A DNA stretch of 64,000 nucleotides, from NCBI RefSeq assembly GCF_022807995.1, contig NZ_CP094351.1, positions 1,457,001 to 1,521,000 of the forward strand. The letters are read 5' to 3'. The stretch is from Pseudomonas orientalis (GTDB taxonomy: Bacteria > Pseudomonadota > Gammaproteobacteria > Pseudomonadales > Pseudomonadaceae). Both the position numbers and the translations under genes were made by a program. Below are positions 1-8,732 of this stretch, one piece after another. A model generated the notes under the pieces. That model searched no databases, was not told where the DNA came from, and saw nothing but the letters and a program-made list of their open reading frames with translations. Numbering within the stretch: position 1 is the stretch's first letter; each line of letters opens with the position of its first letter.

Positions 1-353
1 GTGCCATCGGGCTCGACCTTGTAGTCGCCGGACGCGACCCACACCTCGCCCTGGTATTCCAGGCGCACCTGGGCCGAACCGAGCACATGCCCGGCCGGGT
101 GAAAACTCAATGTAACGCCGTGGTGTACGAGTTTTTCGCCGTAGGCCAGCGTCTGCAAGTTGATGTCCTGGCCCAGGCGCGAGCGCAGAATGCCTTCGCC
201 GGGGGCGGCGGCCAGGTAATGCTCGTTGCCGGTGCGGGCGTGGTCGCCGTGGGCGTGGGTGATGACGGAGCGTTCCACCGGCCGCCAGGGATCAATGTAG
301 AAATCCCCGGCGGGACAATAGAGGCCTTCGGGTCGGGCGATGACGAGGTCCAT
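1..353 (-). CDS. ligase-associated DNA exonuclease, 5' part only
   Basis: The gene runs off the left edge, so only the N-terminal 117 residues are visible. They begin MDLVIARPEGLY and contain the metallo-beta-lactamase fold signature H33-x-H35-x-D37-H38 (THAHGDHA), followed by the VASGDYK stretch typical of the mRNA 3'-processing-like/beta-CASP nucleases. The short N-terminus directly before the metal site fits the ligase-associated exonuclease family, usually encoded with an ATP-dependent DNA ligase and a DEAD helicase; those partners would lie left of the window. ATG at 353 is the first start after the upstream intergenic repeat. Family call from recognition of the N-terminus; the C-terminal metal ligands cannot be checked. 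Confidence 0.8.
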   Translation of the reverse strand, partial: MDLVIARPEGLYCPAGDFYIDPWRPVERSVITHAHGDHARTGNEHYLAAAPGEGILRSRLGQDINLQTLAYGEKLVHHGVTLSFHPAGHVLGSAQVRLEYQGEVWVASGDYKVEPDG

Positions 354-430
354 GGGGTGACCGGGGAGATGGGCTTGTTACTTATGAGGCGGGGCGCTGC
401 GCAGAAGTTCTATCAGAATGCACGGGACCC

Positions 431-523
431 AATGTGGGAGGGGGCTTGCCCCGATAGCGGTGTGACAGTCAACATATTCATTGACTGAACTACTGCTATC
501 GGGGGCAAGCCCCCTCCCACATT
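431..523. repeat. REP doublet (REPIN), GTGGGAGG family
   Basis: Two inverted copies of a P. fluorescens-type REP (AATGTGGGAGGGGGCTTGCC and its complement) separated by about 40 bases, with the GTGGG ends facing outward. The left copy lacks one C of the C-run. It fills most of the gap between the nuclease gene and the quiP stop codon. Confidence 0.9.
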
Positions 524-534
524 TGGAAACCGGG

Positions 535-2976
535 TTACTTGCCGGGTGTCAGGGTCAGCCTGGTCTTGCCATATACCTTGTCAAAGTTCTGCGGCTGCAT
601 CGGGAAGCTCAGGTATTGCGCCTTGAGCGACGGATCGATGCCGTTGGCGTAGTTCGGGCTGGCCGGGTTGCCGGACTGGCCGGTGCCGCCCTGGCCCATC
701 ATCGGTTCGGGCTGGCCGAAGTCGACAATCATGCGCAGCGCCGCCGCCTGGGCCACGTTGAAATCCTGCCCCCAGTTGTAGGGTGCCGGGTTCAGGGTGT
801 TGTGGTCGCCACCGCTGGCGAAAGGCCCACGGATAACCTGGCCGCTGGCGTTTTTCCAGGTGGTGGTGTGCAGCTTGCCCCATTGCCAGGCCTTGTGATC
901 GGCGCCCAGCAGGCTGTCGCCGCTGCTGATCGCGGCGGCCAGGGTGCGCGCCAGAATCGCCGGCTTGTCTTCTTTTTGCGGTGTGCGTGTGTCATCCCAC
1001 AGCGGACTGTCTTCACGGCCCAGCAAATGGTCTGCGGTGGCTGAGTAGGACAGGCTGGCGTTGCTGACAAAGGCTTTCCAGCTGGCGCTGTTTTCGGGGC
1101 CGAGTTTGTCGAGGAAGATCTGTTTGGCGCTTTCCTGCAGGAACAGCTCGTAGATCGCCGCGTCGGCGGACGTTGGTGCAAGGCGACCATCGAATGCCAT
1201 CAAGCGGCCCAGTGCTTCGCGTGCCTTGGCCTGTTCGGCGGCGGGCAGCGCATCGATTGCCTGTTTCATCGGCTGGGCCATGCCCGGCGCCTGGAACATA
1301 CCCTTGAGTTTGGCGGCAAACGGGGTGGTTTGGTCGTATTGCATGGCGATCACGCTGCGACTGTCATGCTTGCCGGCGCTGGCCAGTTGCGCCAGGCGCT
1401 CGCTGCGCTCCGGCGCGTCCCAGGAATTGGACAACTGCATGCCATAGCCGCGCGGTGCGGTGCGCTGGTTGGCGGTGCCGATCCAGCCTTGAGCCGGGTC
1501 CTGGTCATAGGGGTGCAGCATGGCGTCGGCGTAACCGTCCCAGTCAAAACGCGTGTCCCAGCCCGGCGAGGGCAGCAGGCCTTCGCCTTCGCGGCGGTTG
1601 GGAAAGCGGCCGGTGACTTGCCAGCCGATGTTGCTGGCGTCGGCAAAGATCATGTTCAGCGCAATGGCGCGAATTTCGCGGGTGGCGTCCGAGGCCTTGC
1701 CGGCGTTTTGCGCGCGGGACAGGTCGAAGAACGCATCCAGGCTCTTGTCGTCCTTCAAATCGGCGGTCTGCAGGGCCAGGCCAAAACCGCTGGTAAGCGC
1801 CTGGCTGCTGTTGAGCAACGCGCCGTGGCGGGTTTCGTACACCACGTCGCGAATCGAGCGCTGGCCTTTGATGAAGAAGGTCTCGTTACGCACGCCGGCC
1901 GGTAGCCATTTGCCGTTGTTCTCGTAGTACAGCGCGCTGCCCTGGCGTTTGACCTTTTCCAGGAACAGGTCCTGGGTGTCGCCCTTGACCGCGCTCATGC
2001 TCCACGCCACCTTGCCGTTGAAACCCGACAGCAGGGTCGGCAGGCCGGCAATCGACGCGCCGACCGCCTGATATTTCGGTGCACGGATCTGCACGTAGCT
2101 CCAAGGCGTTGGTGCCTGCGGCTGGGCGGCGATATCGTTGGCGAGCAGGCTTTTGCCGCTGCGGCTGCGTTGCGGCCCGATGGCCCAGTTACTCGACGTG
2201 GTCACGCCCAGGGCATTGAGGCTGTTGAGTTGCTGGCTGACGGTGTCCAGCCCGGCAAGGCCCGTGATCTGGCTCAGGTTCACGCCCTTGAGCTTGTCGG
2301 CCTCGGCCAGCGGGATCGCTTCGTCCGGCGCGCTGGGGATAAGCCAGGCGAGCTTGTCGACGCCGACTTTCTGTGCCAGCACCAGCGACGAGATTTCTTC
2401 CTGCAGGTTGCTCGACTCGCTGAAGTTCAGCAGGCAGAACAGCAGCGCCGAATCTTCCGGTTTCCAGTACTCGGGCTTATAGCCGGTCTGGGCCAGGTCG
2501 GTCGGCAGCTTGTCGCGGTAGCGGAACAGGTAAGCGTTGACGCCCCGTGCGTAGACTTCAAAGAAGCGCTTGAGGCGTGGCGACGAAGCGTTGTACAGCT
2601 CGCCGGCGCTTTTTTTAAGGTTGACTGCGCGCATGAAACGGTCGACGTCGAGAACCCCGGGACCTGACATTTCCGCCAGGCGGCCCTGGGCCAGCAGCCG
2701 CAAGGTGACCATCTGGGTGATCCGGTCGCTGGCATGCACATAGCCGAGGCTGAACAGCGCGTCGTGGAAGGTATTGCTCTCGATCAGCGGCATGCCCTGG
2801 GCATTGCGGCGTATCGATACGTTTTGCGCCAGGCCCTTGATCGGCTGTACGCCGGCTGCGGGGGGCAGGGTGTCCTGGGTGTTCTGGAGCTGGCAACCGG
2901 ACAGGCTCAACGCACTGACCACTGCCGCGGCAACGCCGAACCGGGGAAGAAAATGTGTAAGGGCTGGCGAGGCCAT
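535..2976 (-). CDS. quiP: acyl-homoserine lactone acylase QuiP
   Basis: 813-residue N-terminal-nucleophile hydrolase of the penicillin acylase family. It is expected to remove the acyl chain of long-chain N-acyl-homoserine lactones, quenching or recycling quorum signals. The start [14 protein letters not shown] closely resembles P. aeruginosa QuiP. A lipobox L25-S26-G27-C28 suggests an envelope lipoprotein. The autoprocessing site is TTS261-S262-N263-W, where Ser262 would become the N-terminal nucleophile of the beta chain; alpha chain and spacer precede it. Length fits QuiP (about 850) better than PvdQ (about 760). It is a single-gene unit flanked by REP doublets on both sides. Actual substrate range cannot be read from sequence. 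Confidence 0.88.
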   Translation of the reverse strand: MASPALTHFLPRFGVAAAVVSALSLSGCQLQNTQDTLPPAAGVQPIKGLAQNVSIRRNAQGMPLIESNTFHDALFSLGYVHASDRITQMVTLRLLAQGRLAEMSGPGVLDVDRFMRAVNLKKSAGELYNASSPRLKRFFEVYARGVNAYLFRYRDKLPTDLAQTGYKPEYWKPEDSALLFCLLNFSESSNLQEEISSLVLAQKVGVDKLAWLIPSAPDEAIPLAEADKLKGVNLSQITGLAGLDTVSQQLNSLNALGVTTSSNWAIGPQRSRSGKSLLANDIAAQPQAPTPWSYVQIRAPKYQAVGASIAGLPTLLSGFNGKVAWSMSAVKGDTQDLFLEKVKRQGSALYYENNGKWLPAGVRNETFFIKGQRSIRDVVYETRHGALLNSSQALTSGFGLALQTADLKDDKSLDAFFDLSRAQNAGKASDATREIRAIALNMIFADASNIGWQVTGRFPNRREGEGLLPSPGWDTRFDWDGYADAMLHPYDQDPAQGWIGTANQRTAPRGYGMQLSNSWDAPERSERLAQLASAGKHDSRSVIAMQYDQTTPFAAKLKGMFQAPGMAQPMKQAIDALPAAEQAKAREALGRLMAFDGRLAPTSADAAIYELFLQESAKQIFLDKLGPENSASWKAFVSNASLSYSATADHLLGREDSPLWDDTRTPQKEDKPAILARTLAAAISSGDSLLGADHKAWQWGKLHTTTWKNASGQVIRGPFASGGDHNTLNPAPYNWGQDFNVAQAAALRMIVDFGQPEPMMGQGGTGQSGNPASPNYANGIDPSLKAQYLSFPMQPQNFDKVYGKTRLTLTPGK

Positions 2977-3072
2977 GGCAAAGCTCCTGCGGGGGGTAGC
3001 GTCATTAAAGGCGCTACGTTAGTGAGCGCGGCGAAACGACGCAAGCGGGAGTTGTGTAATTGCGTGAGTACC

Positions 3073-3164
3073 AATGTGGGAGGGGGCTTGCCCCCGATAG
3101 CAGTGGGTCAGTAACAAATAGGCTGACTGACACACTGAATCGGGGGCAAGCCCCCTCCCGCATT
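3073..3164. repeat. REP doublet (REPIN), GTGGGAGG family
   Basis: Inverted pair with GTGGG ends outward, between the quiP start and the SEC-C gene. The right copy has CCCGCATT in place of CCCACATT. Intervening sequence is about 45 bases. Confidence 0.9.
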
Positions 3165-3181
3165 TTGATCTTCAGTGTGGC

Positions 3182-3382
3182 TTAAGCGCCGTGGCACTTC
3201 TTGAATTTCTTCGCGCTGCCGCAGGGGCAAGGATCGTTGCGACCCACGTCTTTCAACGCGTTGCGCACCGGTTCCTGGTGAGCGTGGCCGCAGTTCGGGC
3301 CGTGGACATGGCCGTGGTCGTGATCATGGTGATCGTGATCGTGGTTGCAGTCGGGACCATGGACATGGGGTTGCTGAGTCAT
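3182..3382 (-). CDS. histidine-rich SEC-C metal-binding small protein
   Basis: 66 residues. The N-terminal half is extremely His/Asp-rich (16 or so histidines in residues 6-35, including HGPDC and HGPNC repeats). The C-terminus, residues 48-66, is a SEC-C motif ([19 protein letters not shown]) with C52, C54, C63 and H64 as the likely zinc ligands, as in SecA tails. The start ATG overlaps the stop of the upstream lipoprotein gene (ATGA), so the two are probably translationally coupled. The His-rich tail suggests metal storage or delivery in the cytoplasm; this is inference, as the family has no defined role. Confidence 0.85.
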   Translation of the reverse strand: MTQQPHVHGPDCNHDHDHHDHDHGHVHGPNCGHAHQEPVRNALKDVGRNDPCPCGSAKKFKKCHGA

Positions 3383-3861
3383 CGATGTCGCTCCGGAATA
3401 AAATCGCCGGGGATTATCTCGCCATTGTGGGCCACCTGCACGTCATTACCGATGAATAATCCGGTTTTCAACTCGCCTTCAAGGCGATAGGGCACGGGGT
3501 GCCCGGGGTTTTTCAGCATTTGCACCACATCGCGTATTCGCGGCCACAGGTTGGTCCGTACCGACACCCTGAAGTATTTATGGCTGCGCGGCGGTACGGT
3601 GAGCCATTCGTTGGACTCACCTTCGGTCAGCACCAGATCGCCCAGGGTGACCTTGTAAATCAGGCCGCGCACGGTCAGGTCGGCGTCGTCGCGGTTATCC
3701 ACACGAAAGTAGAGCTTGAACTTCTGCTCCAGCAACTTGGCGCGCACCACTTCGACGTTCACCAGTGATACGTGGGGCGGCGGTGAATCATCCTCGAACC
3801 AAGAGGCGCAGCCGCTCAGGCCCAGGGTTAACGCCAGCATCAGGCTGAATGTGCGAAGCAT
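3379..3861 (-). CDS. LEA type 2 (WHy-domain) family lipoprotein
   Basis: 160 residues from ATG at 3861, preceded by an AGGG ribosome site. A longer reading from 3945 exists but lacks a signal sequence at its start. Residues 1-18 form a lipoprotein signal with lipobox L15-S16-G17-C18. The rest ([26 protein letters not shown]...) is typical of LEA_2/WHy domains, beta-sandwich folds found in envelope stress lipoproteins. It sits between two SEC-C proteins and is coupled by ATGA overlap to the small His-rich one. Role unknown. Confidence 0.8.
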   Translation of the reverse strand: MLRTFSLMLALTLGLSGCASWFEDDSPPPHVSLVNVEVVRAKLLEQKFKLYFRVDNRDDADLTVRGLIYKVTLGDLVLTEGESNEWLTVPPRSHKYFRVSVRTNLWPRIRDVVQMLKNPGHPVPYRLEGELKTGLFIGNDVQVAHNGEIIPGDFIPERHR

Positions 3862-3883
3862 AGGCGTTATCCCTGTCAGGTCA

Positions 3884-4354
3884 TTAAAAATAGCTGGAAC
3901 AGCACTTCTTGAACTTCTGCCCGCTGCCGCACAGGCATGGGTCATTACGTCCGGCCTTCACCTCCACTGTCGGATCGATGAAGTACCAACGGCCCTCATT
4001 CTGTACGAAAGAAGAGCGCTCGCGGTGGCTATGTTCACCAGTGCTGTCATGCCAGCGCGCCGTGAAGGTCACGAAGGCGTGTTCCGGTTGGCCGCCGAAC
4101 ACCTCGGAATTTTCCACTTCAAGCCCAAGCCAGGTGCTCTGGGCACTCCAGGCGCTGATGGCATCGCGGTCCAGGCCGGCCTGTTGCGCCGGCAAGGTGG
4201 TGGCCACCAGGTAGTCGACCAGGCCCAGCACATAGGCGCTGTAGCGCGAGCGCATCAATGCGCTGGCACACGGCGCGGGGTGGCCGGCGTGGTAATGGCC
4301 GCAGCAGGCGTCCAGCAGATTGCCACTGCCGCAGGGGCAAATGGATGTACTCAT
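3884..4354 (-). CDS. ychJ: YchJ family SEC-C protein
   Basis: 156 residues. It has an N-terminal SEC-C-like motif (C6-x-C8 ... C17-C18-x-x-Y), a central YchJ/NTF2-like domain ([29 protein letters not shown]), and a C-terminal SEC-C motif ([18 protein letters not shown]). This double SEC-C arrangement and length match the YchJ (UPF0225) family. ATG at 4354 is chosen because [11 protein letters not shown] is the family N-terminus, although the frame stays open to 4447. It starts 4 bases after the stop of the upstream gene at 4359, implying one transcript. Function undefined, presumably zinc-dependent. Confidence 0.88.
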   Translation of the reverse strand: MSTSICPCGSGNLLDACCGHYHAGHPAPCASALMRSRYSAYVLGLVDYLVATTLPAQQAGLDRDAISAWSAQSTWLGLEVENSEVFGGQPEHAFVTFTARWHDSTGEHSHRERSSFVQNEGRWYFIDPTVEVKAGRNDPCLCGSGQKFKKCCSSYF

Positions 4355-4358
4355 CGTG

Positions 4359-4856
4359 TTACCACCAATACTTTCCAAAATTTTCCGGGTTGGCCCAGAA
4401 GCGGGCGTTGAGCCAGTCGGGTACTTGTTTATAGTCAAGCAGATCATAGGTGAACAGCGTCAGCACCTGCTCATCGCGCTGGAAACGCTCACCGGCCTGC
4501 AGGGCCAGGGAGAAGAAGTCGGTGTCCTGCCAGTCGCAGGCGCCCAGGTCCACCAGCACCGCGATGCGGCTGGCATTGAGGTTGCGAATACCGCCCAGTA
4601 ACGTCAGACCCTGGGATTTGGGCAGGTGTTCAAGGCAATCGACCACCAGCGCCAGGTCAAAACGCTGCGCCGCCAGGTCGGCCGGCAGCGGTCCGGGATG
4701 GGCAACGCTGACGCGCACATCGGGATGCGCCGTTTTAAACGCATCCAGGGCGGGAAACTGGCTGGCGCCCAATAGCAACAGACGTTTGGGGGCGTGCAGA
4801 TCCAGTAGCGCAGCCAGCGCTTGCTGGGGTGTACGGGAAGAAATACCAGCGGTCAT
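4359..4856 (-). CDS. DUF6231-type, methyltransferase-like protein
   Basis: 165 residues. The pattern RLLLLGAS (nucleotide-binding-like first strand), [14 protein letters not shown] and RIAVLVDLG resembles a Rossmann SAM-methyltransferase core, but no clear catalytic motif is seen. I associate it with DUF6231, a Pseudomonas family found next to ychJ. It is first in a likely operon with ychJ (4-base gap). Function not assigned. Confidence 0.6.
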   Translation of the reverse strand: MTAGISSRTPQQALAALLDLHAPKRLLLLGASQFPALDAFKTAHPDVRVSVAHPGPLPADLAAQRFDLALVVDCLEHLPKSQGLTLLGGIRNLNASRIAVLVDLGACDWQDTDFFSLALQAGERFQRDEQVLTLFTYDLLDYKQVPDWLNARFWANPENFGKYWW

Positions 4857-5041
4857 TGAAGATCCTCACATCAAGACCGTAGAGACTAGCGCGGCTGGAC
4901 GCGCGGGCCTAGCGCCTCAGGGTCAATAGCGCAGGCGCTTGAACCGGGCCTTCTGAAGTTTTTTGATGCTTCACTGGCAAATCGCCTGCAGAAGTCGTTA
5001 CTGTGCATCCAAAGAAAAATTTGAAAACACTCGGGAGCCCC

Positions 5042-5803
5042 ATGATGCGTAAGGTTTTTCTGCTGGCCCTGTTGGTCAGCCCCATTGCCCTGGCCCAGAG
5101 TGTCAGTGTCGAAACCCATTCATTGATGCGCCTGCCCAGCAGCACCAGCGTGTTGCAGCTTGAGCGCCTGGACGTGGCGGACTACGGCACCCTGTTGATT
5201 CCAGCCACCATCGGTCAAATCTCGGTAGAGGAACTGCACTTGGGGCGTGAAGCTCGCATCGCCATCGTGCCCGGCAGTACCACGCTGCAGTTGCAGGTGC
5301 GCCAGGCTCAACTGGACCACGGCAGCCAGATCACCTCCCGCGGCGCGCCCGGCACCCATGAAAAACCAGCCAAGGCCGGGCGCGACCTGACCTTGCGCAT
5401 TGAGTCGCTGACGGCAGAAGAGCTGTCGGTGGATGCCCGTGGCGGCGCCGGTGCCCAGGGTTATGCCGGCCTGGATGGCGCCAACGGCGAAGACCCAGGT
5501 TGCACCTGGGGTTCGGCCGGGCGTGGGTTCAATGGCGATAACGGCGGCGATGGGTTGCCGGGTGCGTCGGGTGCGCAAGTGCGCGTGGAGTTGCCGCAGA
5601 GTTTCCCGGCTGATCAGATCAAGGTCTTGGTGGACGGCGGGCCTGGGGGCTTGGCCGGTGTTGCGGGTAAGCCCGGCAAGGGCGGTCAGTCCAAGGGCTG
5701 CCTGGTGTACCGCGCCGATGGCGGTGAAAAAGGTCGCTCGGGGTTGGAAGGGCAGCCGGGGCCGGCGGGGCCTGCTGGAACAGTGACTATCCAGCGGCTC
5801 TGA
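5042..5803 (+). CDS. secreted protein with collagen-like Gly-rich repeats
   Basis: About 253 residues. The N-terminus (MMRKVFLLALLVSPIALAQS) is a Sec signal peptide with an ALA-Q cleavage site. The middle is beta-rich, and two stretches (about residues 135-180 and 205-250) carry imperfect Gly-x-y triplets such as GLDGANGED, GQPGPAGPAG and GKPGKGG with interruptions. Two cysteines (GCTW, KGCLVY) may pair. The ribosome site GGGAG at 5033 is 4 bases from ATG 5042 and 7 from ATG 5045, so 5045 may be the true start. It is a single gene with its own promoter region at 4857-5041. Likely periplasmic or exported; no enzyme motif seen. Confidence 0.72.
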   Translation: MMRKVFLLALLVSPIALAQSVSVETHSLMRLPSSTSVLQLERLDVADYGTLLIPATIGQISVEELHLGREARIAIVPGSTTLQLQVRQAQLDHGSQITSRGAPGTHEKPAKAGRDLTLRIESLTAEELSVDARGGAGAQGYAGLDGANGEDPGCTWGSAGRGFNGDNGGDGLPGASGAQVRVELPQSFPADQIKVLVDGGPGGLAGVAGKPGKGGQSKGCLVYRADGGEKGRSGLEGQPGPAGPAGTVTIQRL

Positions 5804-5818
5804 GTCGCCTGTTCTGAC

Positions 5819-5920
5819 GCCATCGGGGGCAAGTCGAATCGTCGCACCGCCCCTCCCACAATTGAATGCATTTCAAAATGTGGGAGGGGCGGTGCGACGA
5901 TTCGACTTGCCCCCGATGGC
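5819..5920. repeat. perfect 42-bp inverted repeat, variant REP doublet
   Basis: Arms 5819-5860 and 5879-5920 are exact reverse complements (42 bp each) around an 18-base loop. The outer 12 bases match the standard REP (CCATCGGGGGCAAG), but AATCGTCGCACCGC-type sequence replaces the usual short loop inside each REP. The GTGGG ends face inward, opposite to the doublets at 431 and 3073. It lies between the convergent collagen-like and copD-like genes and could also end transcription in both directions. Confidence 0.9.
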
Positions 5921-5935
5921 AGACTACAGGTCTCC

Positions 5936-6400
5936 TCAGAACATCGGCCGAGCCGAAGCAATCGCCACCACCACCAACCCCACCATCAAGTTAATCCCCA
6001 CCAGCCTGCGAATCTGCCCCAATGCAGCCGCGCCCGCGGGCCAGTCCTCAGCCGCCACCGCCGCCTTCAACGCCGGAAACTTCAACGCCTGGATGCGGAT
6101 AAACAGCGCCGTCATCACCAGATACAAGCCCATCATCACCTGTACATAGCGCGGCGCCGTTTCAAAACCGTTGAAGCGCAGGTGCAGCAGGCCGACGCCG
6201 CTTATCGGCAAAATCAGCACCGCCACCCACACCCACACAAAAAAACGTTGAAACACATTAGCCCACAGCTTGAGCCGGGCAGGTCCCTCAAGGGCCGCCA
6301 TGGCGGCGGGACGCAGGATCATCCAGGCGAAAAACATACCGCCGACCCAGATCAGGGCGGCCACTGCATGCAGGGTGTAAGCGAGGCTAAACGCGGTCAT
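5936..6400 (-). CDS. CopD family integral membrane protein
   Basis: 154 residues with four predicted membrane helices (about 5-27, 52-73, 84-105, 130-150). The first helix carries HAVAALIWVGGMFFAW, characteristic of CopD-type proteins. The fold resembles the copper-resistance protein CopD and heme-binding YeaQ-like proteins; the conserved His in helix 1 could bind heme or copper. It stands alone, divergent from dinG with a 99-base gap. Copper import is only a family-level suggestion. Confidence 0.75.
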   Translation of the reverse strand: MTAFSLAYTLHAVAALIWVGGMFFAWMILRPAAMAALEGPARLKLWANVFQRFFVWVWVAVLILPISGVGLLHLRFNGFETAPRYVQVMMGLYLVMTALFIRIQALKFPALKAAVAAEDWPAGAAALGQIRRLVGINLMVGLVVVAIASARPMF

Positions 6401-6499
6401 TGTGGTACTCCGTTCTGCGCGGGATTAATTAGCGGGGTATGATAGCGGCCGAACCGAACCACTGAAAATTTATCCAGCGTTTTTTGCGCCCGACTATCC

Positions 6500-8644
6500 A
6501 TGATCAGCACTGAACTCAAAACCACGATCCAGGGCGCCTACTCGCGTTTTCTCGAAGCCAAGAGCTTGAAACCGCGCTACGGCCAACGCCTGATGATCGC
6601 CGAAGTGGCCAAGGTCCTCGGGGATATCGACACCGACGACGAAGGGCGGCGCAGCGGTGACCCAGCGGTCGTGGCCGTCGAAGCCGGCACCGGTACCGGC
6701 AAGACCGTGGCCTACAGCCTGGCGGCGATCCCCACCGCCAAGGCCGCCGGCAAGCGCCTGGTGATTGCCACCGCTACCGTCGCCCTGCAGGAGCAGATTG
6801 TCTACAAGGACCTGCCCGACCTGATGCGCAACAGCGGGCTGAACTTCACGTTCGCGCTGGCCAAGGGTCGTGGCCGCTACATGTGCCTGTCCAAGCTTGA
6901 CGTGCTGCTGCAGGAGGGCCACGCGCAGACCGCCACGGCCTCGCTGTTCGAAGAAGAAGGCTTCAAGATCGAAGTCGACGAAGTCAGCCAGAAGCTGTTT
7001 ACCAGCATGATCGAGAAACTCGCCGGCAACAAATGGGACGGCGACCGCGACAGCTGGCCCACCGCCCTGGAAGATGCCGACTGGGCGCGCCTGACCACCG
7101 ACCACAGTCAATGCACCAACCGCCATTGCCCCAACTTCGGCCAGTGCGCCTTCTACAAGGCCCGCGAAGGCATGGGCAAGGTCGACGTGATCGTCACCAA
7201 CCACGACATGGTGCTGGCCGATCTGGCCCTGGGCGGCGGCGCCGTACTGCCGGACCCGCGCGATACCTTGTACGTGTTCGACGAAGGCCATCACCTGCCG
7301 GACAAGGCCATCGGCCACTTTGCCCATTACACGCGCCTGCGCTCTACCGCCGACTGGCTGGAAACCACCGCCAAGAACCTCACCAAGCTGCTGGCCCAGC
7401 ATCCGCTGCCCGGTGACCTGGGCAAGCTGATCGAACAGGTGCCTGAGCTGGCGCGCGAGATCAAGACCCAGCAGCAGTTCATGTTCAGCGCCTGCGAGCA
7501 GGTGGCCGACTTCAAGCCCGGCGAAGACGTGGAAGGCCGTGAGCGGCCGCGCCACCGTTTTGTCGGTGGGATGATTCCCGAGCATATGCGTGAAATGGGC
7601 ATTGAACTGAAGAAGGGCTTTTCCCGCCTGACCGACCTGTTCACCCGTCTTACTGACTTGCTCAAGGAAGGCATGGATGGCGAGGTCAATATCGGCATCG
7701 CCAGTAACCAGGCCGAGGAATGGTACCCGTTGTTCGGCAGCCTGCTGTCCCGGTCCCAGGGCAACTGGGAGTTGTGGACCGCCTTCACCGTTGAAGACCC
7801 GGAAGACAACCCGCCCATGGCGCGTTGGCTGACCCTGGCCGAAAGCGGTGCGCTGTTCGATATCGAGGTCAATGCCAGCCCGATCCTTGCCGCCGAGATG
7901 CTGCGCCGCAACCTGTGGAACGTGGCCTACGGCTGCCTGGTGACCTCGGCGACGCTGACCGCCCTGGGCACCTTCGACCGCTTCCGCATGCGCGCCGGCC
8001 TGCCGAAAAAGGCCGTCACTGCGGTAGTGCCGAGCCCCTTCCATCACGCCGATGCTGGCGTACTGCGGGTGCCCGACCTCAAGGCCGACCCACGGGACGC
8101 GGCGGCGCACACCGCAGCGATCATCCGTGACCTGCCCGAGCTGGTGGAAGGCTCGCGAGGCACCCTGGTGCTGTTTTCGTCGCGCAAACAGATGCAGGAC
8201 GTGTTTGACGGCCTTGACCGCGACTGGCGTAAACAGGTGTTCATTCAGGGCAACCTGTCCAAGCAGGAAACCCTGAACAAGCACAAGGCGCGGGTCGATG
8301 GCGGTGACTCCAGCGTGTTGTTCGGCCTGGCGAGCTTTGCCGAGGGCGTGGACTTGCCCGGCGCCTACTGCGAACACGTGGTCATCGCCAAGATCCCGTT
8401 CTCGGTACCGGATGATCCGGTCGAGGCCGCACTGGCCGAATGGATCGAAGCCCGCGGCGGCAACCCGTTCATGGAAATCTCGGTGCCCGATGCTTCGCTC
8501 AAGCTCGTGCAAGCCTGCGGGCGCTTGCTGCGCACCGAGGAAGACCGGGGCACCATCACATTGCTTGATCGCCGCCTGGTCACCCAGCGCTATGGCAAGG
8601 CAATCCTGAATGCCTTGCCGCCGTTCAGGCGCGAAATTTCTTAA
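6500..8644 (+). CDS. dinG: ATP-dependent DNA helicase DinG
   Basis: 714-residue XPD-like superfamily 2 helicase with 5'-3' polarity that unwinds D-loops, R-loops and replication/transcription conflicts. Visible motifs: Walker A GTGTGKT (63-69), DEGH box (261-264) and a C-terminal helicase motif QACGRLLRTEEDRG. The four iron-sulphur cysteines C129, C205, C210 and C216 are spaced as in E. coli DinG (GRGRYMC; QCTNRHCPNFGQC). Full length. After the stop there is a GC hairpin (8651-8668, GTGGGCGA/TCGCCCAC) without a T-tract, possibly a weak terminator. No LexA-type box (CTG-N10-CAG) was recognised upstream by eye. Confidence 0.95.
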   Translation: MISTELKTTIQGAYSRFLEAKSLKPRYGQRLMIAEVAKVLGDIDTDDEGRRSGDPAVVAVEAGTGTGKTVAYSLAAIPTAKAAGKRLVIATATVALQEQIVYKDLPDLMRNSGLNFTFALAKGRGRYMCLSKLDVLLQEGHAQTATASLFEEEGFKIEVDEVSQKLFTSMIEKLAGNKWDGDRDSWPTALEDADWARLTTDHSQCTNRHCPNFGQCAFYKAREGMGKVDVIVTNHDMVLADLALGGGAVLPDPRDTLYVFDEGHHLPDKAIGHFAHYTRLRSTADWLETTAKNLTKLLAQHPLPGDLGKLIEQVPELAREIKTQQQFMFSACEQVADFKPGEDVEGRERPRHRFVGGMIPEHMREMGIELKKGFSRLTDLFTRLTDLLKEGMDGEVNIGIASNQAEEWYPLFGSLLSRSQGNWELWTAFTVEDPEDNPPMARWLTLAESGALFDIEVNASPILAAEMLRRNLWNVAYGCLVTSATLTALGTFDRFRMRAGLPKKAVTAVVPSPFHHADAGVLRVPDLKADPRDAAAHTAAIIRDLPELVEGSRGTLVLFSSRKQMQDVFDGLDRDWRKQVFIQGNLSKQETLNKHKARVDGGDSSVLFGLASFAEGVDLPGAYCEHVVIAKIPFSVPDDPVEAALAEWIEARGGNPFMEISVPDASLKLVQACGRLLRTEEDRGTITLLDRRLVTQRYGKAILNALPPFRREIS

Positions 8645-8732
8645 GCCACCGTGGGCGAACTCGCCCACTTCGTGGTCTATCTCATGTATGTCATCAGGCC
8701 ATTCATCGGCCGTCTGGGAGAACCTTGTTCGT

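Noticed and set aside
8651..8668. dinG terminator
   Set aside because: Good hairpin but no T-tract; kept only as a comment.
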